Assembly: GCA_016647705.1 (NCBI GenBank)
Contig: CM028326.1
Location: 48,871,285 to 48,935,284, forward strand
DNA from: Eucommia ulmoides
Lineage: Eukaryota > Streptophyta > Magnoliopsida > Garryales > Eucommiaceae
Reading direction: 5' to 3'
Length of the DNA: 64,000 nucleotides
How positions within the stretch are numbered: position 1 is the first letter of the stretch; every line of letters begins with the position of its first letter. Shown piece after piece: positions 11,880 to 22,263 of this stretch. The notes under the pieces were generated by a model, which worked only from the letters and a program-made list of their open reading frames with translations, did not search any database and was not told where the DNA came from. Position numbers and translations under genes: made by a program.

Positions 11880-12960
11880 GTTTAGGAATAAAAGAGGCCA
11901 CCTATGTCCTATAAGAGATCCAAGAAGGGGTTTGCGAAAATCATCAAGGAGGAAGAACCTTGCTGCACAAGGTACTAAGAATTGAATACTATTGGCCAAC
12001 AATGCGCATTGATGTGGAAGAATACGTCAAGAAATGCGACAAGTGCCAATAGTTCTATAATGATATCAAAGTACCAGCTCAACAACAGATACCGATAACC
12101 AACCCATTATCTTTTACTCAATAGGGGATGGATGTACTAGGGTTGTTCACGCCAGTGCTAGGGAACAAAAAATACTTACTAGTGGTAATTGACTACTTTA
12201 CCAAGTGGGTTGAAGCTGAAGCCTTTGTGACATTAGGAGAAAATGAAGTGAAAAACATATTTTGGAACAATGTGATCTATCGTTTTAGGATTTAAGAGAT
12301 ACTCCTATCTGATAACGGAACACCATTCACCGGCGGTAAAGTTGCATGGATGTACGACAAGCTGAAAATTTAGCACCGGACATCTAACCAAGCATATCCA
12401 CAAGCCAGTGGACAAGCTGAGGTGGCACCTTGTTCTATCGAGAAAGCACTCAAGATACGATTGGATGACACCAAAGGCAAGTGGGTGGAAGAACTACTAG
12501 GAGTCTTGTGAGTATACCTAACCATACCAACATTTACCATAGGGGAAATACTATTCTCCTTGACTTAAAGAACTGAAGTTGTTGTTGCAGTAGAGATTGG
12601 GTTTCCGTCAAGACAAAATGGCACAATCAACTTTGTAGAGAATTAAGAATCCATACGACGAGAGATGGACCAATTGGAAGAGAGACGTGACAGGGCAGCA
12701 ATAAGAATGGTGACCTATAAGTCAAGAGTAGTAAGGATGTTTAACCATGCAGTACATCCAAGGCGTTGGAGATATGGTACTTAGAAAAGTAATGTCGCAT
12801 TACCTAGAGGCTTGTTTGGGAAAACTAGCCCCTAACTGGGAAGGTTCCTACTGAGTAACCAAAGTAAACAAGTCAGGGACCTACTGGCTGGAAAATCTGG
12901 ATAGCATGGCAATCCCAAGGCCTTGGAACAGCTCTCACTTACAAAAATACTTCGTATGAG
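11880..12960 (+). pseudogene. Gypsy integrase relic
   Basis: A zinc-binding region reads 'GVCENHQGGRTLLHKVLR' then 'YYWPTMRIDVEEYVKKCDKC' (11925-12048). The catalytic triad positions are visible: D in 'GMDVLGLF' (about 12128), D in 'LLSDNGTPFT' (12302-12331) and E in 'ASGQAEV' (about 12403-12423). The end at 12918-12959 reads 'PRPWNSSHLQKYFV' and stop, the normal pol terminus. Internal stops at 11912, 12049, 12122, 12294 and 12372 inactivate it. Integrase would insert the cDNA into host DNA. Confidence 0.88.
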
Positions 12961-13030
12961 ATCTTTTATCTTCCTAAATTTTATGATTTTTTATTGAATT
13001 TTGAAATTTCATTTTATCTCTATGTGAAAC

Positions 13031-15267
13031 TGTTGGCCCAGTGGAATACCCAAGAGGGGGGTGAATTGGGTAATTAAAAAATTATCAAAATAATACTTCA
13101 ATAAATCAAATAATTAATTTTAATCCTAAATTAATTATTATCTTTATATCACAGTGGAATTATATAATCAACTAGATGCACACCAAACAACAAAAATAAA
13201 CAAATTAATATTGCAGCACACTAGAGATTTATACTGGTTCACCAAGATACTTTTGGCTAATATAGTCCCCCGAGCCCCCACGGAGAGTCGCACCCACTAA
13301 TACTCAAGATCCCTTTAAAGGTGGGAACCAAACCCTCACAACGATTATTTTACATGCTCAGAATCAACCTTTACAAAAATCATTTTCACAGGCTAAGGAA
13401 GAACCTCTACTTTTTACAGGCTAAAGAATAACCTAATTCTTTTTAACACTAAGGCAAAAGAATCAAAACCTCACCAACACTCCAAATATTCTTTTACCTG
13501 GTAAGGATTGAACCGTTACAAAATTCACTCAAAACTCAATTCTATCCAGGAAGAATTACTACCTCAATCTCTTTACAGGAAAAGATTGAAAACCAGCTAC
13601 CCCTAATTAAATACCCTCAATAATATTTAATCTGTCACACTACTTATCGATACAAATTGATAAGCAGATTATCTTACTCAGAACTTCTACCACCCCAGAT
13701 AAATTAAAACTCGATTAATATCACAAATCTAGTAATAGAAAAGTGTGAGATTGAAAATATGATTTTAAACAAAATATGAGTAGCAAATAATTGAGCACGT
13801 AATCAGATTCAAAAAAATTATTTATAAAATATTTTCTTCAACAAAAATCAAAAATAATTCCTAAAGATCAATTTCCAAATTTAAACAAGCAATGCACAAA
13901 TATAAAATAATTGAAAAGATTTCACTTGGAATCCACAGAAAAAATAAATAGCGCGATGTTACTTCAGATCCAGTAGTAGCAAAGATTAATAGCAATTGAT
14001 TCTCAAGATCTCCTCTTAGAATAGCTCACACAATATCTCAGAATAATAACTCTTAGAACAGCTCAATATGATCTTAACTCTTTTTGCTCACCTCTCTTGA
14101 TTCATGATTTATGAAATTCGCAAGTCTATATATATGGGAAATAAATTAGCTCTCTAATGGCTAGTTCTCATGTGTCATGACAATTAAATGCTCTCTTAAA
14201 CCCCATATATCATTATAACTTCATTTTGGTTTAATTCACTTAATTATAGCTTTTAAAACATTCAATTAAATCCCTCAAATGTTTCTCAATCTCAATTAGA
14301 ATAGAATAGAAACAATTTCATGTACCAAATTGAGAAATATTAAAACTTAATGAACCAACTTAGTAGGATTTAAATAATTGATGAAGCATATCTTAAATAT
14401 CAATAAATCCCTTAAATCTCTCTCAAATCCCAACACAAAATGGCTACCTTTAGATATGATTTCAGAATGCATAGAATCCTGAAACAGCGCCCTCAGTCGA
14501 CTGACCAGTCGACTGCTAGATTCAGGATCAAAGATGATATGTTCATCGGTCAACCTATCTGTCAACTTAGAGATTCAGAGAGTTTGATTTACCTTCACCG
14601 GTCGACCTACTTGGAGACTTAGAGATACAAAGAGTTTGATTTACCTTCACCGGTCGACCTACCTATCGATTTAGAGATATAGAGAGTTCAGCTTCTCTTC
14701 ACTGATCGACTTACCTATCGACTTAGAGATATAGAGAGTTCAATTTCTCTTTACCGGTCGACCTACCTGCCAACTTAGAGATACAGAGAGTTCATGCTGC
14801 TTTGTCCAGTCGACTGACCAGTCGACTTATATATGCTAGATCTCTTTTCTGAACTTGTTTTTAACTCATTCTCTTTTACGTTTTCGCCCCTTTAACCATT
14901 TTATTTTCTAAATAAGCTCTACTAACTTCTTAAATTCTATTTTAGTCAATTATAAATATTTTTTTTCAAATACACGTAGGAGTAAATAATTTCATCTTAT
15001 CAAACCACACAAAAAAAAAATAACTTTTTGTGCCGTGTGTGTGTTGCTAATTGGGATATTAAGAGTTGAAATTCACCTGAGTTGTTTTCTCTAATTTCTT
15101 CAAACTCTTAATTCTTCATCATCTTTGACATCATCATTTAGAATTCATTTATAAATTTGCCATTGCATCTTCATCACAGGACCTTAATTAACTGAAAAAC
15201 TTGAACAAACCATTAGTTCCATCAAAATATCAACACTTAATTGTTCATCAAAATCTTAGGATCAACA
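13031..15267 (-). repeat. Copia solo LTR inside the Tat element
   Basis: It runs from TGTTGGCCCAG to ...ATCAACA, 2.24 kb, and matches 57175-59506 along its length. Neither side has a primer site or purine tract. The flanking 5-mers are GAAAC (13026-13030) and GAGAC (15268-15272), a target duplication with one change. It lies about 70 bp after the Tat pol stop and separates it from the Tat 3' repeats. Orientation is inferred from the related Copia element at 33090-39731. Confidence 0.85.
14494..14827. repeat. 52-bp tandem array (5 units) framed by identical palindrome-rich 21-mers
   Basis: Units of 52 bp start at 14542, 14594, 14646, 14698 and 14750, each beginning 'ttcaccggtcgacctac' or close and ending in a 'gagagttcarcttctc'-like block. 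The same 21-base sequence, made of two GTCGAC palindromes spaced by TGACCA, borders the array at 14494-14514 and 14807-14827. Confidence 0.93.
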
Positions 15268-16340
15268 GAGACATTCATTGAATGAAGCCAATAAACAGAG
15301 TTTTCTTTACCAACTATTTCAAACTCTTATTTTTGTCATATTCTGATTTAAACAAGTGTTAAAAACATTTAGTGAATTGAAACTAAGTATACAAAAGAAT
15401 TTGGTGTTGAAACCAAGTGTAAAATAACTGAGCAGATCGACTCAGACATGAGCAGAGCAGATCAGCTTACTCATTCACAAATTAGTAGAGCAGATTAGGT
15501 CACTCATAAAATACTTATCATGAAAAAACTAAGTGTAAAACAAAATTGAGGAGAGTAGGTCAGCTCACTCACAAATAACTTAGTAGATCAGCTCAGACAT
15601 GAGTAAAGCACATCAGCTTAGTAATAGAGCAGAGCAGATCAGTTCGCTCATAAAATACTTAACATGAAAAAACTAAGTGTGAAGCAAAAGTAAGGAGGGC
15701 AAGTCCGCTCACTCACTAATAACATAGCAGATTAGCTTAGACATGAGTAGAGAAAATTAGTTTACTCATTCACAAATAAGTAGAGCATATCAACTCACTC
15801 ATAAAACACTTAGCACGAAAAAACTAAGTGTGAAACAAAAGTGAGAAGGACAAGTCAACTCACTTATAAATAACTGAGCAGATCAGCTCAGTCACATTGC
15901 ACAGTAGATTAGCTCACTTATTCATAAATAAATTGAGTAGAGTAGTTCAGCTTACTCATAATACAAAGAAAATAATCTCGCTCAGCAAAAAAGATCAGCT
16001 CACTCACAAAATAGAGCAGATTAGTTCATCAATTGCAACATTCAGTGTTCAAAACTAAGTATCATCATTGCGGACTTATTAGTCACCAAATAGACTCCTA
16101 CAATGACTTTATCAGATATGGACTTCTTGTCTCCAACACATTACTTATTCAATCAAGATTAAAATCCAGAACACTTGTTCAAATCTACACTAACTCCAAG
16201 ATATGGAGTGATAAGTTCAAGATGGAAAAAAGAACAATATCTTGAGAAGGATATTATAGAATAAGACGAAAGAGAAATTCTCATTGGAAAGATTCCTATG
16301 ATAGTAAAATCTAATTTTACTCGATTTCGTGGACTTGCTT
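15268..16340 (+). repeat. Tat 3' non-coding region with ~150-bp tandem repeats
   Basis: 'taactgagcagatcagctcagacatgag'-like starts recur at about 15424, 15576, 15720 and 15870, a period of 144-152 bp. Each unit also contains a block of type 'gaaaaaactaagtgtgaaac' (about 15522, 15665, 15815) and several short GAGCAGATCAGCTCA-like modules. Tandem repeats downstream of pol are characteristic of Tat-lineage elements. The 70-residue ORF at 16033-16245 is not recognisable. Confidence 0.8.
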
Positions 16341-16543
16341 ACTGTGATTAAGTTCCTCTTCAAATGTGTTCTTTTTTCTAGCCAAAATCATAAATTGGTT
16401 CGTAACCAACTTCGTGTAATAACCAAGTTATGAAATAGGGTAGGCAAGAAGGGGAACAAAAGAACAACACAATCAGAACACAACACAAATATCAAAACCC
16501 ATTTTTTTTCATTAACAAAAAAAAATAGGGGTACATCAGTACA

Positions 16544-16544
16544 A

Positions 16545-16583
<39 letters not shown>

Positions 16584-16590
16584 AAAAAAG
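16544..16590. repeat. (AAT)n plus poly-A microsatellite
   Basis: About nine AAT repeats followed by 17 A. It lies at the C-terminal end of the antisense frame, where minus-strand translation becomes a run of Tyr and Phe. Confidence 0.95.
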
Positions 16591-16704
16591 AACATAAAAC
16601 TGTTCATCATACAAGAAAGAAGAAAAACGAACAGAAAATTGTTCACTAAAAAAATCTGAAACTTCTTTTGTTAAACCAGGCTGAATGGGTGGCATCAATC
16701 CAGT
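16590..16704 (-). pseudogene. C-terminal part of the Tat antisense ORF
   Basis: On the minus strand 16704 to about 16640 reads 'LMPPIQPGLTKEVSDFFSEQ'. This frame is in phase with the frame ending at 22264 once the 16705-22263 insertion and one 5-bp duplication are set aside, so the two are halves of one reading frame. Beyond about 16600 it enters low-complexity DNA. No known domain recognised. Confidence 0.6.
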
Positions 16705-18062
16705 TGGTGGCAAAATATTACTTCGCCACTTTCACCATAAGTGTACGGGTCAAGTTTTAATATAGATGGGGAGAGTAAGGGTTTTCGTGTCCACATGGAT
16801 TGGTTAAGATTATTATTGAGTACCACGATTATCATAACCTAACTTTATCTAGGTGGTAAAAAATATTTTTTATAATTAATAATATACAAATACTAAGTTA
16901 ATTAATCTAATTATACTAATATTACTATATTGAGATGTATAGGGGAAATTTTTTTCTAGGGATTAACTTCGTTTATAAAAACGTGCTTGATCTTGTTTAG
17001 TTTACGTTAACGTGTTCGACCTATCCGACAATCTCTGTATCGTAAACTCATTCATTCCCTCTCCCGAGTGACAAGTGAATGAATATGTGACTTCATGTTA
17101 ACGCTAAAGTCCCCCTCTAGCATTTTTTTCGAACACATAGTCACATGAGTCTTATCCCAACGTCATTGATTGCATACTTTCTAACTCCCTCCCGGGTTAT
17201 TAGATCGTCACGTTGTGTTTACCCTAGTCCAAATTTGGGGTTACCTCTCCCGAGTGTCAAACCCCGATTTCTCACTATATCTAAACAAACATATAATCAT
17301 GACAAACTCATAAACATAATTGAATTAGTGAAGAACAATCGTTAAAAAAATACAGCTCAAACAAACAACAATTTCATAAATATTATTAATCCCTAGACAA
17401 AATCCGTTTAACCCATGGCCATAACCATTTATACAATGAGAAACGAGCTAAACATGCTCAACAAACTACCGAAGTTAAGAAAATAAAGGGAGAAACGAAA
17501 GAAACTTAGTTGTTGTCCGAAGATTTGGCGCTAAAACCATTCAACAATCGCTTCTCCTTCTTCGCAACGTGTTCTTCTCCTTCGGATTTGGTTGAGCACT
17601 CGCCAAAGCACTCTCAAAATATTATAAACCCTAAGGGGTCTCTCATGGCCGAAATAAAAGAGAGGAGAAAGATATAGGGAGCAAAAATATCTAAATAAAT
17701 ATCTAAAAGATGTGTAGAGTGACCGCCACAGCGTTGGATGCGGTGGTGGGTGCAGAGTCATTCTGTTGTTTCACCGTTACGAAAGTGGATTTGCTAAATG
17801 TTTAGACCTTTTCTGTATCTTGACCGTCGCGACGGTAGGCTGTAGGTTCTGAATTTTTGCCTCTTTACTCTTTTTCCATCGTTCTTCTACCGCTCTTAAT
17901 TCAATTTGATCATTTTTTTTATCTATTTTCATCCCTTTTCACCCCACATACCATATTTATACAAAAAGAATAAAAATGTATTAAAACATAATAAAACATA
18001 ATAAACATACTCGAAAACTAACAAGTTTGGTTTGGAAATAAATAGGTAAATTACACTTATCA
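16705..18062 (-). repeat. 3' LTR of gag-only element copy 1
   Basis: It matches 20875-22263 throughout (for example 'tttatctaggtggtaaaaaa', 'cgttaaataagtac'-like blocks). A palindrome cluster of CCACCGC/GCGGTGG type lies at 17719-17845 but is shorter than in the other LTR. The ORFs at 17145-17345 and 17531-17761 are LTR sequence, not genes. Confidence 0.9.
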
Positions 18063-19700
18063 AATACTCCCAAACTTAGAATTTTGCTAGTCCTCGAGCA
18101 AAACACCCACACAATACAAGAAAATACAACAAATAATTATGAAATAAAAAACTAATAACGAAAAACACTAAAAACAATAATGTGCAAGTTTTGAATATCA
18201 TCTACCGGCCAAATGATTTCCCCTCATTGGCCCTAATCCTATCGAGTTCAAGAATAAAACACACAATGTGGTGTTCTAAAATTTCAACATTCAATGATAG
18301 TAAGCGCCATTCTAGATCTTATCAATGTGTGTGTGATAAAACTCAAATATACAATTATCTGTCGATCGGATTGGATTATCCACCAAATAAGCTCATGACT
18401 AAAACCAAAAAGGTATAGGGAATCCATAAGCCTAACATGGGTTCTATTCTCCACTAATGTAGGCTAAGCAATTCAAAACGATCATTAGGACTTGGTTCGG
18501 TTTTGGAAAAATGGCCAAGGGTATATCGGAAATAAAAAACAGGTTAATGTCGTTAACTTGACGATACCTGAGACACATGCTTGGCACTCTCACACTCAAA
18601 ACCCCACAGATAAAATTGAAACAACTCTAATTTTACATTTAAGAACGACGTACTCACTGGTCAATAGAAACGAAAATTGTACTATATAAACATATGTTTT
18701 TGTTTTTGTTTTTAATAACCACACCCCCAAACTTATTCGATTATTATGATTTGACGGGTGTGGTTAAAACAAAAGAAAAATGACAACTGAGTACTCGAAT
18801 ACCGAATTAATTAAAAGTTCGCCCTAAACCCAACCACTCACTTCAAGTAGCATTTGCAACTGCTAACTTGATTTACTCAAATTGTGCTTTCGGTTTAGCG
18901 ATAAAGGTTTGGAAAAATTTCAATCGGCCAGGGTATTTGATACGTATTTGGAATTGAAATGACTCATAGGCTTCGACAGGGTAACGAGGGATAAATAATA
19001 TTACATGGTAGGCTTAAAAGGCTTAAGTGATCAAATGAATGCCTAAATCATATCTCCCAAACTACCTCACCTAGGATTTTGCCTCGAATTTCCCTCAAAA
19101 AAAGTTCTAAGATCCCTATTGTTATGAATTTGGGCAACGGATAATCATTTTCAAATCAATTGGATAGTTATACATTGCGTTTACGTGCTTGTGCATTTAG
19201 GATCTACAATAACTTTTACTAAAACGATACGTCAAGCACACAGAACATACATGAATCAGCTTTACGCTTGACCTCAATAAACAATTAGGGGACAAACTCA
19301 GCATTGAGTAATGGCCTAGATGGAGTCAAAACTCAGCACATAATAATAACTAATCTAAACACACATGCATACAATAAAAACAAAACAACATACTACAACT
19401 AAAACATATACTAAACATACTACACATCAACCCCGACTTAAAATAGGTAATGCCCAAAATGACCCATCAGCGATCCCAATGACAGCATATAGCATGATAA
19501 TGAAGACGGGGGTTTAGAACACGTAACTGGGAGGCGAGACAAGATTGCCTCCGAATCAAGTCAACGGAGATGAATCTAATTTATTTTTTCCTTGGGTTGT
19601 CTCCCAAGAAGCGTCTGATTTAAGTTTGTTGGCTTGACACGGAGAAGTGCTCGTCAAAGAGCGGTTTCTGCCCATAGTAAGTGTCGTACAACACTACATA
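18063..19700 (-). other. Conserved non-coding tail of gag-only element copy 1
   Basis: About 1.6 kb between gag and the 3' LTR with no sustained ORF, yet it aligns with 30331-31770 and 53265-54662. Shared landmarks are 'aaaggtttggaaaaa', a 'gcttaagtgatcaaatgaatgcc' type block, and a purine-tract hairpin at 18716-18766. Conservation in three copies shows shared ancestry and may reflect packaging or priming functions. Confidence 0.8.
18716..18766. other. Stem-loop enclosing a purine tract, copy 1
   Basis: TAACCACACCC (18716-18726) pairs perfectly with GGGTGTGGTTA (18756-18766), loop 29 nt. On the minus strand the adjoining sequence 'aagtttgggggtgtgg' resembles a polypurine tract, about 660 bp before the LTR-proximal one. 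The same stem occurs in copies 2 and 3 with different loop bases. Confidence 0.85.
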
Positions 19701-20730
19701 TGGGTCTTAATTGTTTATGTCCTCAAGCTTAGCAAGATATGACTGGCTTGACACGGAGAAGTGCTCGTCAAAAAGCGGCTTCTGCCCATAGTAAGTGTCG
19801 TACAACACTACGTATGGGTCTTGATTGTTTATGCCCTCAAGCTTAGCGAGATATGACTCTAATTGGCTCAAATTTTCAACAAAACTCTCCACCAGCTCAT
19901 ATTCTTGGTGGGCATGAAAGATAATTGATATTGGCGACGAAGGACAAGAGAGCCACATCGGATCCTCGTAGATGCGATCGTTTTGGATCAGCGGTGGCAT
20001 CACAATGTGGATCTCCAATGGTGAAGAATCACAATCGTCGATCTAGACTTAGTTCCCGTCTCATTCGAGTAATCATATTTGAACTCTCCCAAGCCCCTTC
20101 CGCTCATTTCTGGCTCCTCACGGTGGATTTTAATGCATGTGGCGTTTGTATCTCCTAGTGCCACCGTGTCTGACTCGGCCTCAATAAAGTAGATTAGTTG
20201 ACCGATTTGCGTCTGAAGAGACGCTACGGTTGTATCTATTTCAGCGCAGACCATCTCGATATTATCAAGATGATCCTTTTGCTCATTGATCTGGTCATGT
20301 GTCTCCCTCCAATACGACTGAGTCTCCCTAATAAAATCAGCGAATATTTCCTCTAGGGCAGGGGAAGACTTAACATATTGGTCCGGGGGTGTCAATCCAT
20401 GGCTCCAAAGCGGTGGAACTATCCCCCAAGATTTGGTAGCTTGTTAAATAATTCCAACATTAAAAATCATACTTGGCCATATCTTCCAGTACTCGATAGG
20501 ATTCGTCCGCAGTTAGTTGGTCGAAAGAGGTGGTACCGTTTCTTCCTTCAACCCACATTCTGGTTGCGGCTAGTAACCTATCGAGAAAGTTCAGAAGTTG
20601 ACACTCCCTTAAGAAACGATGGTTCGGAAACTGGAACAACAATTCCTTGTATCGATCCCAAGCACTATAAAATAGCTCGGAATCCCGTTGAAAGAAATGC
20701 AAAAGCACTTGTTCATCTAACATCGTTAAG
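19700..20730 (-). pseudogene. Gag relic of gag-only element copy 1
   Basis: Three overlapping minus-strand frames carry it: 20723-20460 ('LLHFFQRDSELFYSAWDRYK', 'LLFQFPNHRF', 'LLNFLDRLLAATR'), 20395-20000 ('IDTTVASLQTQIGQLIYFI', 'HREEPEMSGRGLG') and 20018-19707 ('MPPLIQNDRIYEDPMWL', 'DPYVVLYDTYYGQKPLFD'). The first part resembles the capsid region of Athila-type gag (aromatic 'YxxWDRYKELL...CPxH' layout). The C-terminal segments have no domain I know but recur in copies 2 and 3. Frameshifts separate the frames, and 19707-19860 holds a short direct repeat of 'ctcaagcttagc(a/g)agatatgac' and neighbouring sequence. Confidence 0.7.
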
Positions 20731-20850
20731 CACCCTGCAGGAAAACAAAAACAAAACTACAAAAAATAAAATAAAATTATAAACAATAAAAAATGCCTAA
20801 ATGAAAATCATGTTATTTTCTCACAATATCAATAATAGTCTAAAACACAA

Positions 20851-20868
20851 TCCCCGGCAACGGTACCA
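20851..20868 (-). other. Primer binding site of gag-only copy 1
   Basis: Minus strand TGGTACCGTTGCCGGGGA, seven bases inside the 5' LTR end. It is close to the TGGCGCCGTTGCCGGGGA site of Athila-type elements, so the same tRNA primer (probably tRNA-Asp) and an Athila-type helper are inferred. Confidence 0.85.
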
Positions 20869-20874
20869 AAAACT

Positions 20875-22263
20875 TGGTGGTGGAATATTACTTCGTCACT
20901 TTCACCACAAGTGTATGAGTCAAGTTTTAGTATAGATGAGAGAGTAAGGGCTATCATATCCACAGGGATTGATTGAGATTATTATTGAGAACTGCAATTA
21001 TAACCTAACTTTATCTAGGCAGTAAAAAATATTTTTTATAATTAATAATATACTAATACTAAGTTAATTAATCTAATTATACTAATATTACTATATTGAG
21101 AAGTTTAGGGGAAAAGATTATCTAAGGATTAACTTCGTTTACAAAAACGTGTTTGATCTCGTTTAGTTTACGTTAACATGTCCGACTTATTCGACAATCT
21201 CTGTATCATAAACTCATTCACTTCCTCTCCCGAGTGACAAATGAATAAATATGTGACTTCGCATTAACGCTGAAGTCCTCTTCTAGCATTTTTTCAAACA
21301 CATAGTCATATAAGTCTTGCCCCAACATCATTGATTGAACACTTTCTAACTCCCTCCCGGATTATTAGATCGTTGGGTTGTGTTTACCCTAATCCAAATT
21401 CGGGGTTACCTCTCTTGAGTGTCAAACCTCAATTTCTCACTATATTTAAACAAACATATAATCATGACAAACCAATAAACACTATCGAATTAGTGAAGAA
21501 CAATCGTTAAATAAGTACAACTCAAACAAATAATGATTTCATAAATATTATTAATCCCTAAACAAAATCCGTTTAGCTCATGGCTATAACCATTTATATA
21601 ATGAGAAAAGTGCTAAACATGCTAAACAAACTACTGAAGTTAAGAAAATAATAGGAGAAACAAAATAAACTTAGCCGTTATCTTAAGATTTGGCGGTAAA
21701 ACAGTTCAACAATCGCTTCTCCTTCTTCGCAATGTGTTCTTCTCCTTCGGATTTGGTTGAGCACTCCCCAAAAACACTCTTAAAATATTATAAACCCTAA
21801 GGGGTCTCTTATAGCTAAAATACAGGATATGAGGAAGATATAGGGAGAAAAAATATCTAAATAAATATCTAAAATATGTATAGAGTGACCACTGCGGCAG
21901 TGGGTATGTCAGTTGTGGTCACCGCCGTGGCGGTGGGTACAGAGTCATTCTGTTGCTTTACCACCGTGACAGTGGATCTCACCACTGTGGCAGTGGATTT
22001 GTTGAATGTTTAGACCTTCTCTGTATCTTGACTGTCGCGGCGGTGGGCTGCAGGTTCTGAATTTTGGTCTCTTTGCTCTTTTTCCACCGTTCTTCCACTG
22101 CTCTTGATCTGATTTGATCGTTTTTTTTATCTATTTTTATCCATTTTCACCCCCCCACACACCTGATTTATACAAAAAGAATAAAAATGTAATAAAAAGT
22201 AATAAACATACTCGAAAACTAACAAGTTCGGTTTGGAAATAAATAGGTAAATTACACCTATCA
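20875..22263 (-). repeat. 5' LTR of gag-only element copy 1
   Basis: 1389 bp, starting TGATAGGTG on the minus strand at 22263 and ending ...CCACCA at 20875. A palindrome cluster (CACCGCCGTGGCGGTG at 21920-21935 and variants to 22050) lies about 210-345 bp into the LTR. Confidence 0.9.

Larger units (their letters stand above)
16705..22263 (-). mobile_element. Gag-only LTR retrotransposon (TR-GAG-like), copy 1, structurally complete
   Basis: Two 1.36-1.39 kb LTRs (3' LTR 16705-18062, 5' LTR 20875-22263 in minus orientation) start TGATA and end ...CCACCA. An Athila-type primer site sits inside the 5' LTR, and a purine tract ('aagtttgggagtatt' on the minus strand, 18063-18077) abuts the 3' LTR. 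The ~2.8 kb interior encodes a gag relic and nothing of pol, so it would need proteins from another element. Flanking 5-mers CCAGT (16700-16704) and CCGAC (22264-22268) look like a decayed duplication. Gag-containing, pol-less elements of this plan have been described in plants as TR-GAG; membership is inferred. Confidence 0.88.

Noticed and set aside
9840..12960. Endogenous plant pararetrovirus (RT plus RNase H)
   Set aside because: LTRs, an integrase with DDE residues and a second RNase H identify a Tat Gypsy element; no movement or coat protein is present.
14347..14622. Two short ORFs on opposite strands
   Set aside because: They lie in the solo LTR across the 52-bp repeat region, with no protein similarity.
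18182..18689. Two + strand ORFs (78 and 65 residues)
   Set aside because: They fall in the non-coding tail of gag-only copy 1; the frame is not conserved in copies 2 and 3.
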